64,000 bases of DNA from Cryobacterium soli (lineage in GTDB: Bacteria > Actinomycetota > Actinomycetes > Actinomycetales > Microbacteriaceae): assembly GCF_003611035.1 (NCBI RefSeq), contig NZ_CP030033.1:1984001-2048000 (forward strand), in the 5' to 3' direction. Of this stretch, positions 55,857 through 64,000 are shown piece by piece (position 1 is the stretch's first letter; each line of letters starts with the position of its first letter). The notes beneath the pieces are model-generated. The model was not told the origin of the DNA and made no database searches. It worked only from the letters and a program-made list of their open reading frames with translations. The position numbers were made by a program, and so were the translations under genes.

Positions 55857-57182
55857 GTGAATGCCTACACGTCCGTGCCCATCGACCCCGATTCCGCCGC
55901 CGCCCTGCAGGAGCAGGGTCTCCGCCTGGCCGTGCTCGACGCCGCCGACGAGGCTGGCCTCAAGCGCTGGCTGCTGGCGGATGCCCGCGGCTTCCACGAG
56001 ATCACCCCCTCGGAGGGCACCCTCGAGGTGCAGGTGGAGGACATCGCCACCGACCGGGTCACCGGCGTCTGGGATTCCTCCCAGGCCGACCCCGACACCC
56101 CGGTGTCCACGGTGCGGTCCTGGCAGATGGACCTCACGGTGCCCGGCGGCGGCGCCCTGGGCGCGTACGCGATCAGTTCGGTGACGGTCTCGCCCACCCA
56201 CCGCCGCCAGGGCATCGCCCGGGCCATGCTCACGGCGGAACTGCGCACCGCCGTGCGCCTCGGGCTGCCGATGGCGATGCTCACGGTGTCGGAGGCCACC
56301 ATCTACGGCCGCTACGGATTCGGTCCGTCTGCGCGGCAGTCGTCCTACAGCGTCGACACCGCCAGGGCCCGCTGGACCGGCCCCACGCCGGCCGGCCGGG
56401 TGCAGTTCGTCAGCCCGGAGTCGCTCCTGTCCGACGGCCCCGCGGTGTTCGAACGCACCCGGGACCGCTCTCCTGGGGAGGTCGACCGCCGCGAGATCTG
56501 GTGGAAGCGCGTCCTGGGCCTGCTGCCCACCGAGCCCGAGGCGCGCAAGCGTGGCATCCGCGCGGTGCGCTACGACGACGCCGACGGCGCCATGGCCGGC
56601 TTCGCGCTCTACGAGATCGCCCTCCAGAACGTGAGCCACCCCGGCAAGCTCACCCTCGTCGACCTCGTCGCCGCGACCGACGACGCCTACGCGGCGCTCT
56701 GGCGCTTCCTGATCGAGATGGACATGGTCGACGAGATCGCCGCGCCGCTGCGCAGCGTCTCCGAGCCCGTGGCCTGGCAGGTGGCCGACCACCGCGCCGT
56801 GCGGAAGACCGGCGAGCGCGACCACCTCTGGCTGCGGATCCTCGACGTGCCGGCCGCCCTGGCCGCACGCCGGTACGCGACCCCCGGCCACTACCTGCTC
56901 GACGTCACCGACGACCTCGGCTTCGCAACGGGCCGTTTTCTGCTCGCGGTGGCGGCCGACGGGTCAGGGCAGGCGCATCCGCTCACCTACGCCGCGGCGC
57001 CGGAGGGAGCCGTGCAGGTGTCGCTCTCCGCGGCCGACCTCGCCTCGCTGTACTTGGGCGGCACCAGCGCAGTCGATCTCGCCCGCGCCGGGCGCATCAC
57101 CGAGCACACCCCGGATGCCGCCGTCCGGCTCGACACGGCTCTGCACTCCGCTTACGCGCCGCACCTGAGCACCTGGTTCTAG
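55857..57182 (+). CDS. eis: Eis-like GNAT acetyltransferase
   Basis: A 441-residue protein of the Eis (enhanced intracellular survival) family, which acetylates amines such as aminoglycosides. The first GNAT domain carries SVTVSPTHRRQGIARAML (about 105-122) and EATIYGRYGFGPS; a second GNAT-like and a C-terminal SCP2-like domain follow. It ends in -WF, and the family uses the C-terminal phenylalanine carboxylate in catalysis. A TAGGCT box six bases before GTG 55857 suggests a leaderless mRNA. Confidence 0.92.
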   Translation: MNAYTSVPIDPDSAAALQEQGLRLAVLDAADEAGLKRWLLADARGFHEITPSEGTLEVQVEDIATDRVTGVWDSSQADPDTPVSTVRSWQMDLTVPGGGALGAYAISSVTVSPTHRRQGIARAMLTAELRTAVRLGLPMAMLTVSEATIYGRYGFGPSARQSSYSVDTARARWTGPTPAGRVQFVSPESLLSDGPAVFERTRDRSPGEVDRREIWWKRVLGLLPTEPEARKRGIRAVRYDDADGAMAGFALYEIALQNVSHPGKLTLVDLVAATDDAYAALWRFLIEMDMVDEIAAPLRSVSEPVAWQVADHRAVRKTGERDHLWLRILDVPAALAARRYATPGHYLLDVTDDLGFATGRFLLAVAADGSGQAHPLTYAAAPEGAVQVSLSAADLASLYLGGTSAVDLARAGRITEHTPDAAVRLDTALHSAYAPHLSTWF

Positions 57183-57385
57183 GCCGGCCGTTCGGGGGCG
57201 GCCCGGGCGGTGCCCAGGCGGTCCGGCGAGCGCCGGAGTGCCCCTAGGCTCGTCCTGGGCGTCCGGTACGGCAGCCCTGCCGTCCGAGCCCTTCCCAGCA
57301 GCCTCACAGCACCCGGCAATCGACTTCATAGGCGCGGCCGCTAGCGTCGGGCTCGAATTACTCCCGACGAAACGGCACACAGTCC

Positions 57386-58288
57386 ATGAATGCTAGAACC
57401 CCCGGTCAGCCGCTCCCTCCGAAAAAGGATCGACGCGAGGTGGCGCGCGAGAGCGCCCGCCTGATGCGCGAGGAGCAGAAGAAGCGTGAGGCCCGCCGGC
57501 GCTGGTACTGGCGCGGCGGTATCGGGGTGGGGCTGATCGCTGTGGCCGCCATCGTGGCGATGGTCGTGGTGGGCAGCGTCAAGCCGCCGTCGCCCGGCCC
57601 GCTGAACATGGCCAGCGACGGCGTATTGGTGCAGGGCGACGGCACCAGCATCACGGCCGTGCCGACCGCGGCCACGGCGGCGGGTGCCGACCCCACACCC
57701 ACCGACGTGAGCGCGCTCACCAGCACGGTGAACATCACGGTCTACCTGGACTACCTGTGCCCCTACTGCGGCCAGTTCGAGACCACCAACGGCGCCCAGC
57801 TGAGCAGCTGGCTCACGGCGGGCAACATCACGCTCGAGACGCACCCGATCTCGATTCTCGACCAGTCCTCGAACGGCACCAAGTACTCCACCCGCTCGGC
57901 CAATGCCGCGGCCTGCGTGGCGAACTACCAGCCGGACAGCTTCCTCGACGTGAACGCCGCGTTGTTCGCGAACCAGCCCACCGAGGGCACCGACGGACTC
58001 ACCGACGCCGAACTGGTGAGCCTGGTCGAGACGGCCGGCGTCACCGACGCCTCCGTGGCCAGCTGCATCACCGACCAGGAGTTCGGCTCCTGGGTCGGCG
58101 ACGCCACCGACCGCGCCCTGGCCGGCCCGCTGCCCAACACCGACGTGAAGAACGTGGCCGGCACCCCGACCGTGCTCGTTCAGGGTGTGCAGTACACCGG
58201 TGCGCTCGACGACGCCGCGGCCTTCGAGTCCTTCGTCATGGAGCAGGCCACCGCGACTGGCGACGGCGGAACCGACACCGGCGAGTAG
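57386..58288 (+). CDS. Membrane-anchored DsbA-like thiol oxidoreductase
   Basis: A 300-residue protein with a basic, helical cytoplasmic head (residues 12-40), one membrane helix (44-64) and an exported thioredoxin-like domain. The active site is CPYC at 125-128 in VYLDYLCPYCGQFE, and the cis-proline loop is GTPTVLV. This is the layout of actinobacterial DsbA/DsbG-like proteins that form or repair disulphides outside the membrane. It is a single gene; a VKOR or DsbB partner is not in the window. Confidence 0.93.
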   Translation: MNARTPGQPLPPKKDRREVARESARLMREEQKKREARRRWYWRGGIGVGLIAVAAIVAMVVVGSVKPPSPGPLNMASDGVLVQGDGTSITAVPTAATAAGADPTPTDVSALTSTVNITVYLDYLCPYCGQFETTNGAQLSSWLTAGNITLETHPISILDQSSNGTKYSTRSANAAACVANYQPDSFLDVNAALFANQPTEGTDGLTDAELVSLVETAGVTDASVASCITDQEFGSWVGDATDRALAGPLPNTDVKNVAGTPTVLVQGVQYTGALDDAAAFESFVMEQATATGDGGTDTGE

Positions 58289-58315
58289 CCCGTCGGTAGC
58301 GCATCCGGCTCGGCT

Positions 58316-58379
58316 ACTGTTGCCGGTGCGGGCATGTGCGCCCGGTACGCCGGGCGCACATGTCCGCACCGGCAACAGT
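58316..58379. repeat. Near-perfect 64-base palindrome (TGTTGCC repeat family)
   Basis: Two 30-base arms around TACG differ at a single position (CGGGCATG against CGGACATG). The ends are ACTGTTGCC and GGCAACAGT. It lies between the DsbA-like and CHY genes, 28 bases after a stop codon, without a T run. The degenerate copy at 5602-5661 shows it is a dispersed repeat and not just a terminator. Confidence 0.9.
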
Positions 58380-58412
58380 TACGTGGACACCTGGGCCCCC
58401 GAAGGAGAACCG

Positions 58413-58781
58413 ATGCGGCACGATGAGCGGGCCGGGGACCTGGGCGCCGGGCGTCCGCGCGTGTACGGCGCCGTGGTCGACGACGCCACCCGGTGCGTGC
58501 ACTACAACGGGCCCACCGACATCGTCGCGATCGAGTTCCGCTGCTGCGGGCGCTTCTACCCGTGCTTCCAGTGCCATGCCGACGCCGAGACGCATCCGCT
58601 CGAGCGGTGGGCGCCCGAGGAGTGGACCGAGCGGGCGATCCTCTGCGGAGCCTGCGGCCACACACTGGCGATCGACCGGTACCGGTCGGTCTCTGGCTGC
58701 CCGGACTGCGGGGCGGACTTCAACGACGGATGCCGCCTGCACGCCCACCTGTACTTCGAGGTTCCGCCACCCACCGTCTGA
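58413..58781 (+). CDS. CHY-type zinc-finger protein
   Basis: A 122-residue cytoplasmic protein. The CHY finger is visible: RCVHY, RCCGRFYPCFQCH, then CGACG and CPDCGADFNDGC, giving the Cys/His set for several zinc ions. The family occurs in bacteria as small stand-alone proteins of unknown role, sometimes in helper functions for protein import or folding. The ATG has GAAGGAGAAC upstream. It follows the DsbA-like gene and the palindrome, perhaps on its own promoter. Confidence 0.88.
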   Translation: MRHDERAGDLGAGRPRVYGAVVDDATRCVHYNGPTDIVAIEFRCCGRFYPCFQCHADAETHPLERWAPEEWTERAILCGACGHTLAIDRYRSVSGCPDCGADFNDGCRLHAHLYFEVPPPTV

Positions 58782-58814
58782 TGACAAGGGCCGCGGCCGG
58801 GTTGCGCCGGTCGG

Positions 58815-59594
58815 CTACATCGGTCCCGCGTGCTGAACCAGCCAGGAGTAGGGGTCGATCGCGGTGACGCCGTCGAGGTGCAACTCCAGGTGCATGTGCG
58901 GACCGGTGCTCTGGCCGGTGCTGCCCACGTTGCCCAGTCGCTGGCCGGCCGAGACGGACTGCCCCTCGCTCACGGCGGCGGAGCCGGCCTGCATGTGCCC
59001 GTAGGTGCTGGTGACCTTCTGGCCGTCCACGACGTGGTCGACCATGACATGCACACCGAGGCCGCCGTCGTCGTAGGCGGTGACCGAACTCACGACACCG
59101 TCGGCGATGGAGCCGATCGGGGTACCCTCGCCTGGGTTCATGTCGAGGCCGTCGTGGAAGGTCGAGCATCCGCTACAGGGCGCGGTGCGTGGGCCGTAAC
59201 CGTCGGAGATACGAGTGACCCCGGGGAACGGCCAGACCACACCGACGGCGACGGGAGCGGGCGCCGCCACAGGGGCGGGAGCGGCCGCGGCCGCGGGGGC
59301 GATCACCACGGGCGGCGGCGGCACCTCGGCCGAGTACGTGTCGACCTCGACGGCGATGGGCGCATTCGCGGTCACCGTGACACTCTGCTCGGCCGCGAGT
59401 CGCGCGCCGGCAGCGGCCGAGCCCACCGAGCGCGCCGGAACACCGTCGGCGTCGACGTACGCGGCCTGAGCGGGCAGGGCGCCCATGGTCGTGAGCAAGG
59501 CGACGACGGTCATGGCCGTCACGGCGGTCACCCCGCGGCCGGCGGAGGCCGATCGGCGGACGGGTGGGGCGATGAATCCGGTGCGCCTACGCAT
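58815..59594 (-). CDS. Secreted M23-family metallopeptidase
   Basis: A 259-residue exported protein. The signal sequence (about residues 17-46) ends ALPAQA. An alanine/proline linker follows, then the M23 (LytM/lysostaphin) domain. The zinc ligands are present: HDGLDM (H and D) and the HMH of GPHMHLELH. It should cut peptidoglycan cross-bridges or, if docked, control a wall hydrolase. GGGGAGG before the ATG at 59594 decides the start, although the frame is open upstream. The convergent CHY gene ends 33 bases away. Confidence 0.92.
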   Translation of the reverse strand: MRRRTGFIAPPVRRSASAGRGVTAVTAMTVVALLTTMGALPAQAAYVDADGVPARSVGSAAAGARLAAEQSVTVTANAPIAVEVDTYSAEVPPPPVVIAPAAAAAPAPVAAPAPVAVGVVWPFPGVTRISDGYGPRTAPCSGCSTFHDGLDMNPGEGTPIGSIADGVVSSVTAYDDGGLGVHVMVDHVVDGQKVTSTYGHMQAGSAAVSEGQSVSAGQRLGNVGSTGQSTGPHMHLELHLDGVTAIDPYSWLVQHAGPM

Positions 59595-59994
59595 GAGCCT
59601 CCCCGATGGGGCGGCGGGCGCGGGTGCGCGCGGGAGAAATAGGCATGGCGGAGCTTTCTGTCGGAGCGGGATCGGGACGCGGATCCACACAACCTCGTAC
59701 ACGGGTTCTCGCTCACCGGCGGCACTCCGCACGTGGGCACAGCGCCCGGCCGGATAGAGCAGGGTTCGAAACGGGACCGGTCGCGGCCCCGCCGAAAGGA
59801 ATCCAGCACCACGTCGGCATCGTCGGCTCCGGGTACCAGAAAGTGACGTTACGTCACGTTTCTGGGTAAACCGTGTGCATCCATGCATATGCACGCATCC
59901 GGGCGCGGCGGCGGCCGCCGCCGGTCACCCCCGTGGTGCGGGGCCGCAGCAGTCGCCGGGCGGCAGGGTGGCCGGCCGCGGAATCGGGGCAGCG
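59595..59994. other. 400-base gap: long leader of the M23 gene with a dyad
   Basis: No gene is seen. GTGACGTTACGTCAC (59843-59857) is a perfect 15-base palindrome inside the wider CCAGAAA-TTTCTGG dyad (59836-59865). It could be an operator for the M23 gene, 240 bases downstream on the minus strand. The stretch between them is G/C-rich and could fold, but I could not match it to a riboswitch by eye. Confidence 0.45.
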
Positions 59995-60183
59995 CTAAGC
60001 GCGGCGGGCGCGAAGGGCCATTCCACCGAGCGGCAGGATCACCAGGCCGGCCGCGCAGAGCAGAGCGATCCACTCACCCGTGGCCAGACTCACCCACACA
60101 CCAAGGCCGAGGATGACCACTGACCACACCCAGCCGACGAGCGTCGTCCAGCGGGGCGGGCGGGCAGATCCGTCGGCAACCAT
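59995..60183 (-). CDS. Small membrane protein with two helices
   Basis: A 62-residue protein with two hydrophobic segments (about residues 13-33 and 37-56) and an arginine tail (LRARRA), giving a hairpin topology with both ends in the cytoplasm. The ATG at 60183 begins MVADGSARPP. It resembles many unnamed small actinobacterial membrane proteins. It lies 35 bases downstream of the arsR stop, on the same strand, so the two may be co-transcribed. Confidence 0.6.
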   Translation of the reverse strand: MVADGSARPPRWTTLVGWVWSVVILGLGVWVSLATGEWIALLCAAGLVILPLGGMALRARRA

Positions 60184-60218
60184 GGCTCCACCCTAGGGGA
60201 ACCTGCTCCTGGGAGGCC

Positions 60219-60587
60219 TCAGACCGTGACGACGGAGTGTGCCAGGGCATCCAGCGCCCCGGGGACCAGGCGGTAGTACGCCCAGGTGCCGCGCTTATCG
60301 CGCGACAGGATTCCGGCATCCACCAGCACCTTGAGGTGATGCGACACCGTGGGTTGACTCAGGCCGAGCGGCTCGGTGAGGTCGCACACACACGCCTCGG
60401 CGTCATCGTGCGCCGCCACCATGGAGATCAGTCGCAGCCGCGCCGGATCCGCAATGGCCTTGAGGGTCTTGGCCAGCTTCTCCGCGCCCTCGGCAGCGAG
60501 CGCCTCGCGCACCGGCGGCGCACAGCACTCCGCGCCGGCGTCGACGGCCGTGCTTGCGGGGCCCTGCAACAGTGTGACGTTCGCCAT
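60219..60587 (-). CDS. arsR: ArsR-family metalloregulator
   Basis: A 122-residue repressor. The winged helix is LGLSQPTVSHHLKVLVDAGILSRDKRGTWAYYRL (about residues 75-108). Before it lies the metal-site ACVCDLTEPL (CxC at about 67-69), and a further cysteine pair (ECCAPP) is near residue 20; together they suit arsenite binding. It is divergent from the acr3 gene, with a palindrome between, so it should repress both until As(III) binds. Confidence 0.93.
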   Translation of the reverse strand: MANVTLLQGPASTAVDAGAECCAPPVREALAAEGAEKLAKTLKAIADPARLRLISMVAAHDDAEACVCDLTEPLGLSQPTVSHHLKVLVDAGILSRDKRGTWAYYRLVPGALDALAHSVVTV

Positions 60588-60611
60588 GCTTCCAGTCTGC
60601 CACGTGAATTG

Positions 60612-60625
60612 ACATCGATCGATGT
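60612..60625. promoter_or_regulatory. Candidate ArsR operator ACATCGATCGATGT
   Basis: A perfect 14-base palindrome in the 97-base gap between the divergent arsR and acr3 genes. It overlaps a TTGACA (60609-60614) on the acr3 strand, so a bound repressor would block that promoter. Confidence 0.65.
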
Positions 60626-60684
60626 GATCGACACACTCAATATCGACGTTCATCTATTTTATCGGCGCATTCTGATGGGGTTCC

Positions 60685-61845
60685 ATGACCACCGACGACC
60701 AGCCTGCCTCCGCCCCGGCGCGGCTCGGCAGCACCGACCGGCTGTTGCCGGTCTGGATCCTCCTCGCGATGGGCCTTGGGCTGCTGCTCGCCGTCTTCGC
60801 TCCCGGTGTGGGCGACCTGCTGCACGCGTTCTCCATCGGTTCGGTGAGCGTTCCTATCGCCGTCGGCCTGCTGGTGATGATGTACCCGGTGCTGGCCAAG
60901 GTGCGGTACTCGGATGCGCGCGCCGTCGCCGGCGACCGCCGTCTGCTCGTCTCCTCCCTCGTGCTCAACTGGCTGGTCGGACCGGCGCTGATGTTCGCGC
61001 TGGCCTGGGTGTTCCTGCCGGACCTGCCCGAGTACCGCACCGGCCTGATCATCGTTGGCCTGGCCCGATGCATCGCCATGGTGCTGATCTGGAACGACCT
61101 CGCCTGCGGTGACCGGGAGGCGGCCGCGTTCCTGGTGGCGGTCAACTCGGTCTTCCAGGTGCTCGCGTTCGCCGCCCTCGGCTGGTTCTACCTGCAGGTG
61201 CTGCCCGCGTGGCTCGGCCTGGCCACCACGAGCGCCGAGTTCTCGGTCGGGGCGATCACCGCCAGCGTTCTGGTGTTCCTCGGCATCCCGCTCGTGGCCG
61301 GCTACCTCTCCCGCCGCATCGGCGAAGCCACCCGCGGCCGCGCCTGGTACGAGGGCCGTTTCCTGCCCCGGGTCGGGCCGTTCGCCCTCTACGGCCTACT
61401 GTTCACGATCGTGCTGCTCTTCGCCCTGCAGGGCCGCCAGGTCGTCGACCGGCCCCTCGACGTGGTGCGCATCGCGTTGCCGCTGCTGGTCTACTTCGCC
61501 CTGATGTTCGGGGTGGGGATGCTCACCGGCCGCCTGGTCGGCCTGCCCTACGCCCGCACGGCCACCCTGGCCTTCACAGCGGCGGGCAACAACTTCGAGC
61601 TGGCCATCGCCGTGGCGATCGGCACTTTCGGCGCCACCAGCGGCCAGGCCCTGGCCGGCATCGTCGGCCCGCTCATCGAGGTGCCGGCGCTCATCGCCCT
61701 GGTCTACGTGGCGCTGTGGCTGCGACCGCGCCTGTTCGGCCCGCCCGGTGGACCCGCGGCATCCGCCCCCGCGAGCCGGATGTCGAGCGGCTCGCCGCCC
61801 CGCAGCGGTAGCGTGCACCGGCTGCCGTCCCAGCCCGTCCCGTAA
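60685..61845 (+). CDS. acr3: ACR3-family arsenite efflux transporter
   Basis: A 386-residue membrane protein with ten hydrophobic segments. The ACR3 signatures are LARCIAMVLIWNDLACGD, with the conserved cysteine that binds arsenite, and FTAAGNNFELAIAVAIGTFG. It pumps As(III) out, driven by the membrane potential. The ATG has a GGGG about seven bases upstream. It is divergent from arsR. No arsenate reductase is seen beside it, so arsenate must be reduced by an enzyme elsewhere. Confidence 0.96.
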   Translation: MTTDDQPASAPARLGSTDRLLPVWILLAMGLGLLLAVFAPGVGDLLHAFSIGSVSVPIAVGLLVMMYPVLAKVRYSDARAVAGDRRLLVSSLVLNWLVGPALMFALAWVFLPDLPEYRTGLIIVGLARCIAMVLIWNDLACGDREAAAFLVAVNSVFQVLAFAALGWFYLQVLPAWLGLATTSAEFSVGAITASVLVFLGIPLVAGYLSRRIGEATRGRAWYEGRFLPRVGPFALYGLLFTIVLLFALQGRQVVDRPLDVVRIALPLLVYFALMFGVGMLTGRLVGLPYARTATLAFTAAGNNFELAIAVAIGTFGATSGQALAGIVGPLIEVPALIALVYVALWLRPRLFGPPGGPAASAPASRMSSGSPPRSGSVHRLPSQPVP

Positions 61846-61923
61846 ACTTGCCGGACGGGAGCGGTCAGCCGATCCCGCCCGCAGCTTGTCGTGCGGACAG
61901 AACCGAGCCTGGAGGGTCACGCG

Positions 61924-63531
61924 GTGAGGGTACTCGACCTGCTCGATCGCACGGAGCTCGGCCTGTCCGTGGCCTGGGCCGAACCCGCGATGCTCGAACG
62001 CGAGGTCAAGGGCTCGTACATCATCGACCTGCCCCGCCCGGGACGGTTCCTCTCCGAGGGCGACCTGGTCCTGACGGGCGCCCAGTGGGCCACCGGCCCG
62101 GCCAGCGCCGAGATCTTCATCTCCGAGCTGGCCGAGAAGAACGTCGCCGTGCTCGTCGTCGGCCGCATCCTCATCGGCGAGATCCCCGACTACGTGGTCA
62201 CCGAGTGCCGCAACCGGCACATCGTGCTGCTGACCACCTCGGCCGACGTCTCGTTCAAATCGATCAGCCATTACATCGAATCCGCCGTCAGCGCCGACGC
62301 TGGGTCCGACTCGCGCGGCCTGGGCTTCACCCGCGACCTGCTCGACAGCCTCGCCTCCGGGCAGGGCGCCCAGGGCGCGCTGCGCATGTTCTACACCGAA
62401 TTCGCGGTGGACTGCTGGCTCCTGGAGGCTGACGGCACCGTCACAGCCATGGTGGGCCAGGCGCCCCGTACCGAGCGCATCGGCGAAGTCTGGAACGCGG
62501 CACTGGCCGCTCCGGCGGATGTCCTCGTGCTGCCCGACGAGAGCGGGCGACCGTCCTCTGTCTATCCGATCGTCGGCGACACAGCCGCCGGTTTCCTCGT
62601 CTGCCTCGGCGACCACCGCACGTTCTCGCCCGAGATCGACCGGGTCATGCGCACCCTCGTGCTCGTGATCCGGGTCGAACTGGAGCTGGCCAACGACCGT
62701 CGACGCGCCGCCGAACGGCAGGTCGAAGAGCTGGTCGGTGCCCTGGCGAATGGCAGCTTTGCACCCGACGAGGCCGCCGCACGGTTGCGCCTGCTCGGCG
62801 CCGACCCGAACCTGCCCGTCACCGTGATCGCCGCCACCGTCGACGACGCCGGCTACCCGGCCCGGGCCGTGCTCGAGGCGGTCACGGGCATGCTCGCCGG
62901 GGCCGGGTATCTCCTCGTCGGCACCGAGCGGGGCGACGCGTTCGCCGAGTCGGCCACCGCAGCCACCGCCCCCACGACGGATGCCGGCACCGAGGTGGTC
63001 CTCCTCGTCAACGGGCCTGACCCTTCGGCTGACTCCCTCGCGCACCTGCTGGCCCGCCCGGCCGACCGCCAGCATGCTCTGCTCGGCTCCAGGCGCCTGC
63101 GCATCGGCATCAGCGACCCCACCACGAGCGTCGGCCAGCTCACCATGGCCGCGCACACGGCCCGGTCCCGGATGCGCTCGATCGCCGGCCCCGGGCCCAT
63201 CCGGTGGTCGGCGGGCGCCAGCCCGCCTTCCCACGACGCCCTGCTCGCGCTGCTGCCCGACCGGGCGCGCCAGAGCTTCGCCCAGGCGCTGCTGGCCCCG
63301 CTCATGGAGTACGACGCCCGGCACGGTTCGGAGCTCGTGCACAGTCTGCGCGCGTTCCTGGACGCGGGGTGCGCCTGGCAACAGGCCGCCGGAGATCTGC
63401 ACGTGCACGTCAACACGCTGCGCTACCGCATCGGCCGCATCGAGACGCTCACCCAGCGTGACCTCACCGGGATGCGCGACCGGGTGGACTTCTATCTGGC
63501 CCTGGAGAGCATGAGCCCGCCCGACGCCTGA
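61924..63531 (+). CDS. PucR-family transcriptional regulator
   Basis: A 535-residue regulator. The N-terminal PucR domain covers about residues 3-125 (VAWAEPAMLEREVKGSYIIDLPRPG), the middle is a GGDEF-like/ligand domain without a GGDEF motif, and the C-terminal HTH_30 (LHVHVNTLRYRIGRIETLTQRDL) binds DNA. Such proteins control purine, amine or amino-acid breakdown. The GTG at 61924 has GGAGGG upstream. The convergent PPC-domain gene ends 16 bases away; no catabolic genes adjoin, so its target is unknown. Confidence 0.92.
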   Translation: MRVLDLLDRTELGLSVAWAEPAMLEREVKGSYIIDLPRPGRFLSEGDLVLTGAQWATGPASAEIFISELAEKNVAVLVVGRILIGEIPDYVVTECRNRHIVLLTTSADVSFKSISHYIESAVSADAGSDSRGLGFTRDLLDSLASGQGAQGALRMFYTEFAVDCWLLEADGTVTAMVGQAPRTERIGEVWNAALAAPADVLVLPDESGRPSSVYPIVGDTAAGFLVCLGDHRTFSPEIDRVMRTLVLVIRVELELANDRRRAAERQVEELVGALANGSFAPDEAAARLRLLGADPNLPVTVIAATVDDAGYPARAVLEAVTGMLAGAGYLLVGTERGDAFAESATAATAPTTDAGTEVVLLVNGPDPSADSLAHLLARPADRQHALLGSRRLRIGISDPTTSVGQLTMAAHTARSRMRSIAGPGPIRWSAGASPPSHDALLALLPDRARQSFAQALLAPLMEYDARHGSELVHSLRAFLDAGCAWQQAAGDLHVHVNTLRYRIGRIETLTQRDLTGMRDRVDFYLALESMSPPDA

Positions 63532-63547
63532 CCCCGTCTCTGCCGGC

Positions 63548-64000
63548 TCAGACGGCGGCGAAGACCAGGTTGGCGATATCGTGCGCCGCCGGGTCGGGCC
63601 GGCGCAGGAACCGCGGTGCGAGCACCTCTTCCACCACGATCTCCGTCACATAGTGCACGGTGCCGCCCAGCAGATGCCCGGCGTACCCCTCGGCCGATCT
63701 GGCCTTCATACCGATGGCGACATGCACGTGGATCTGCACAATCTGGCTGTCCGCATCCCACGCGATCGTGCCGGAGCCGGTTCCCTCGACATTCGTCACC
63801 CGCACGGAATCCTTGAGCGGGGCATCCTCGTCTTCGATGGGCTGGCAGGTGCCGATCAGCGAGACCTCGGTGAACGCGCCGAGGAACACCGGGAGGTAAC
63901 CCTGTTGGATACCGTGGGCCGCGCAGGCCTCGGCGAGAGCGCCGAGAATGTCATCGCCGGGCTGCAGCACGACCGCGAAACGGCGGCCGCCGACCAGCTC
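63548..64000 (-). CDS. PPC (DUF296) domain protein, cut by window edge
   Basis: The last 150 residues are seen; the start lies beyond the right edge. FAVVLQPGDDILGALAEACAAHGI opens a typical PPC/DUF296 domain, and the IHVHVAIG with HLLGGTVHYVTEIVV strands follow. In plants this domain is joined to AT-hooks; in bacteria it usually stands alone with no proven role. No AT-hook is visible in the part available. Confidence 0.88.
   Translation of the reverse strand, partial: ELVGGRRFAVVLQPGDDILGALAEACAAHGIQQGYLPVFLGAFTEVSLIGTCQPIEDEDAPLKDSVRVTNVEGTGSGTIAWDADSQIVQIHVHVAIGMKARSAEGYAGHLLGGTVHYVTEIVVEEVLAPRFLRRPDPAAHDIANLVFAAV

Noticed and set aside
58316..58379. Simple intrinsic terminator for the DsbA-like gene
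   Set aside because: The stem lacks a T run and a related element is found at 5602-5661 away from any stop codon, so a repeat family explains it better, although it may still hinder transcription.
61924..63531. Diguanylate cyclase activity in the middle of the PucR regulator
   Set aside because: The middle domain is of the GGDEF-like fold used in PucR/CdaR proteins but has no GGDEF motif, so no c-di-GMP synthesis is expected.

Overview
The window is about 68-70% G+C, densely coded, and reads as the chromosome of a high-G+C Gram-positive bacterium. The family content (small actinobacterial SRP RNA, ROK and LacI sugar regulators, Eis-type acetyltransferase, CHY zinc finger, an LAETG-anchored surface protein) suits Microbacteriaceae. 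An anchored DUF3494 ice-binding protein makes a cold-adapted, Cryobacterium-like organism plausible. That is an inference; no rRNA or other species marker is present.

Layout. 1-5.1 kb (minus): ackA (cut by the window edge), pta and xfp, a phosphoketolase branch. 5.2-9.0 kb: the SRP RNA gene ffs, tRNA-Ser(GGA), an efflux pump behind a SoxR-type promoter, and a DGPF protein with its ECF42-type sigma factor. 9-15.5 kb: a KtrAB-type K+ uptake pair with a small SH3-like partner, then a GNAT, an oxidoreductase and small membrane proteins. 15.6-20.2 kb: a saccharopine-dehydrogenase-like enzyme, two tandem paralogues of unknown function, and a PAP2 phosphatase. 20.2-25.6 kb: a PAS-GAF-GGDEF diguanylate cyclase translationally coupled to an RsbQ-like hydrolase, a Bcr/CflA pump, a GNAT and a LysR regulator. 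25.6-54.5 kb: a plant-polysaccharide (xyloglucan/arabinoxylan) region. 54.6-64 kb: glycerate kinase, Eis-like acetyltransferase, membrane-anchored DsbA-like protein, CHY zinc finger, M23 peptidase, an arsenic pair (arsR/acr3), a PucR regulator and a PPC-domain protein cut by the edge.

The sugar region has three import modules. Two are CUT1 systems (binding protein plus two permeases, no ATPase): one followed by GH31 alpha-xylosidase and GH1 beta-glucosidase, one followed by GH51 arabinofuranosidase. The third is a ChvE/MmsA/MmsB monosaccharide importer divergent from xylA, with xylB close by. Four sugar regulators (two ROK, two LacI) are interleaved, and palindromes suited to them lie at the promoters. 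Pentoses released by the hydrolases would be turned into xylulose-5-phosphate by XylA and XylB. That is the substrate of the phosphoketolase at the left end, whose acetyl-phosphate goes to AckA (ATP) or Pta (acetyl-CoA), so the two ends of the window form one plausible route.

The least ordinary items are the RsbQ-like/diguanylate cyclase pair, the two tandem paralogues with an internal repeat, a palindromic repeat family with two copies in the window, strong hairpins directly 3' of all three binding-protein genes, and a codon-overriding preference for the hexamer GGATGC/GCATCC.
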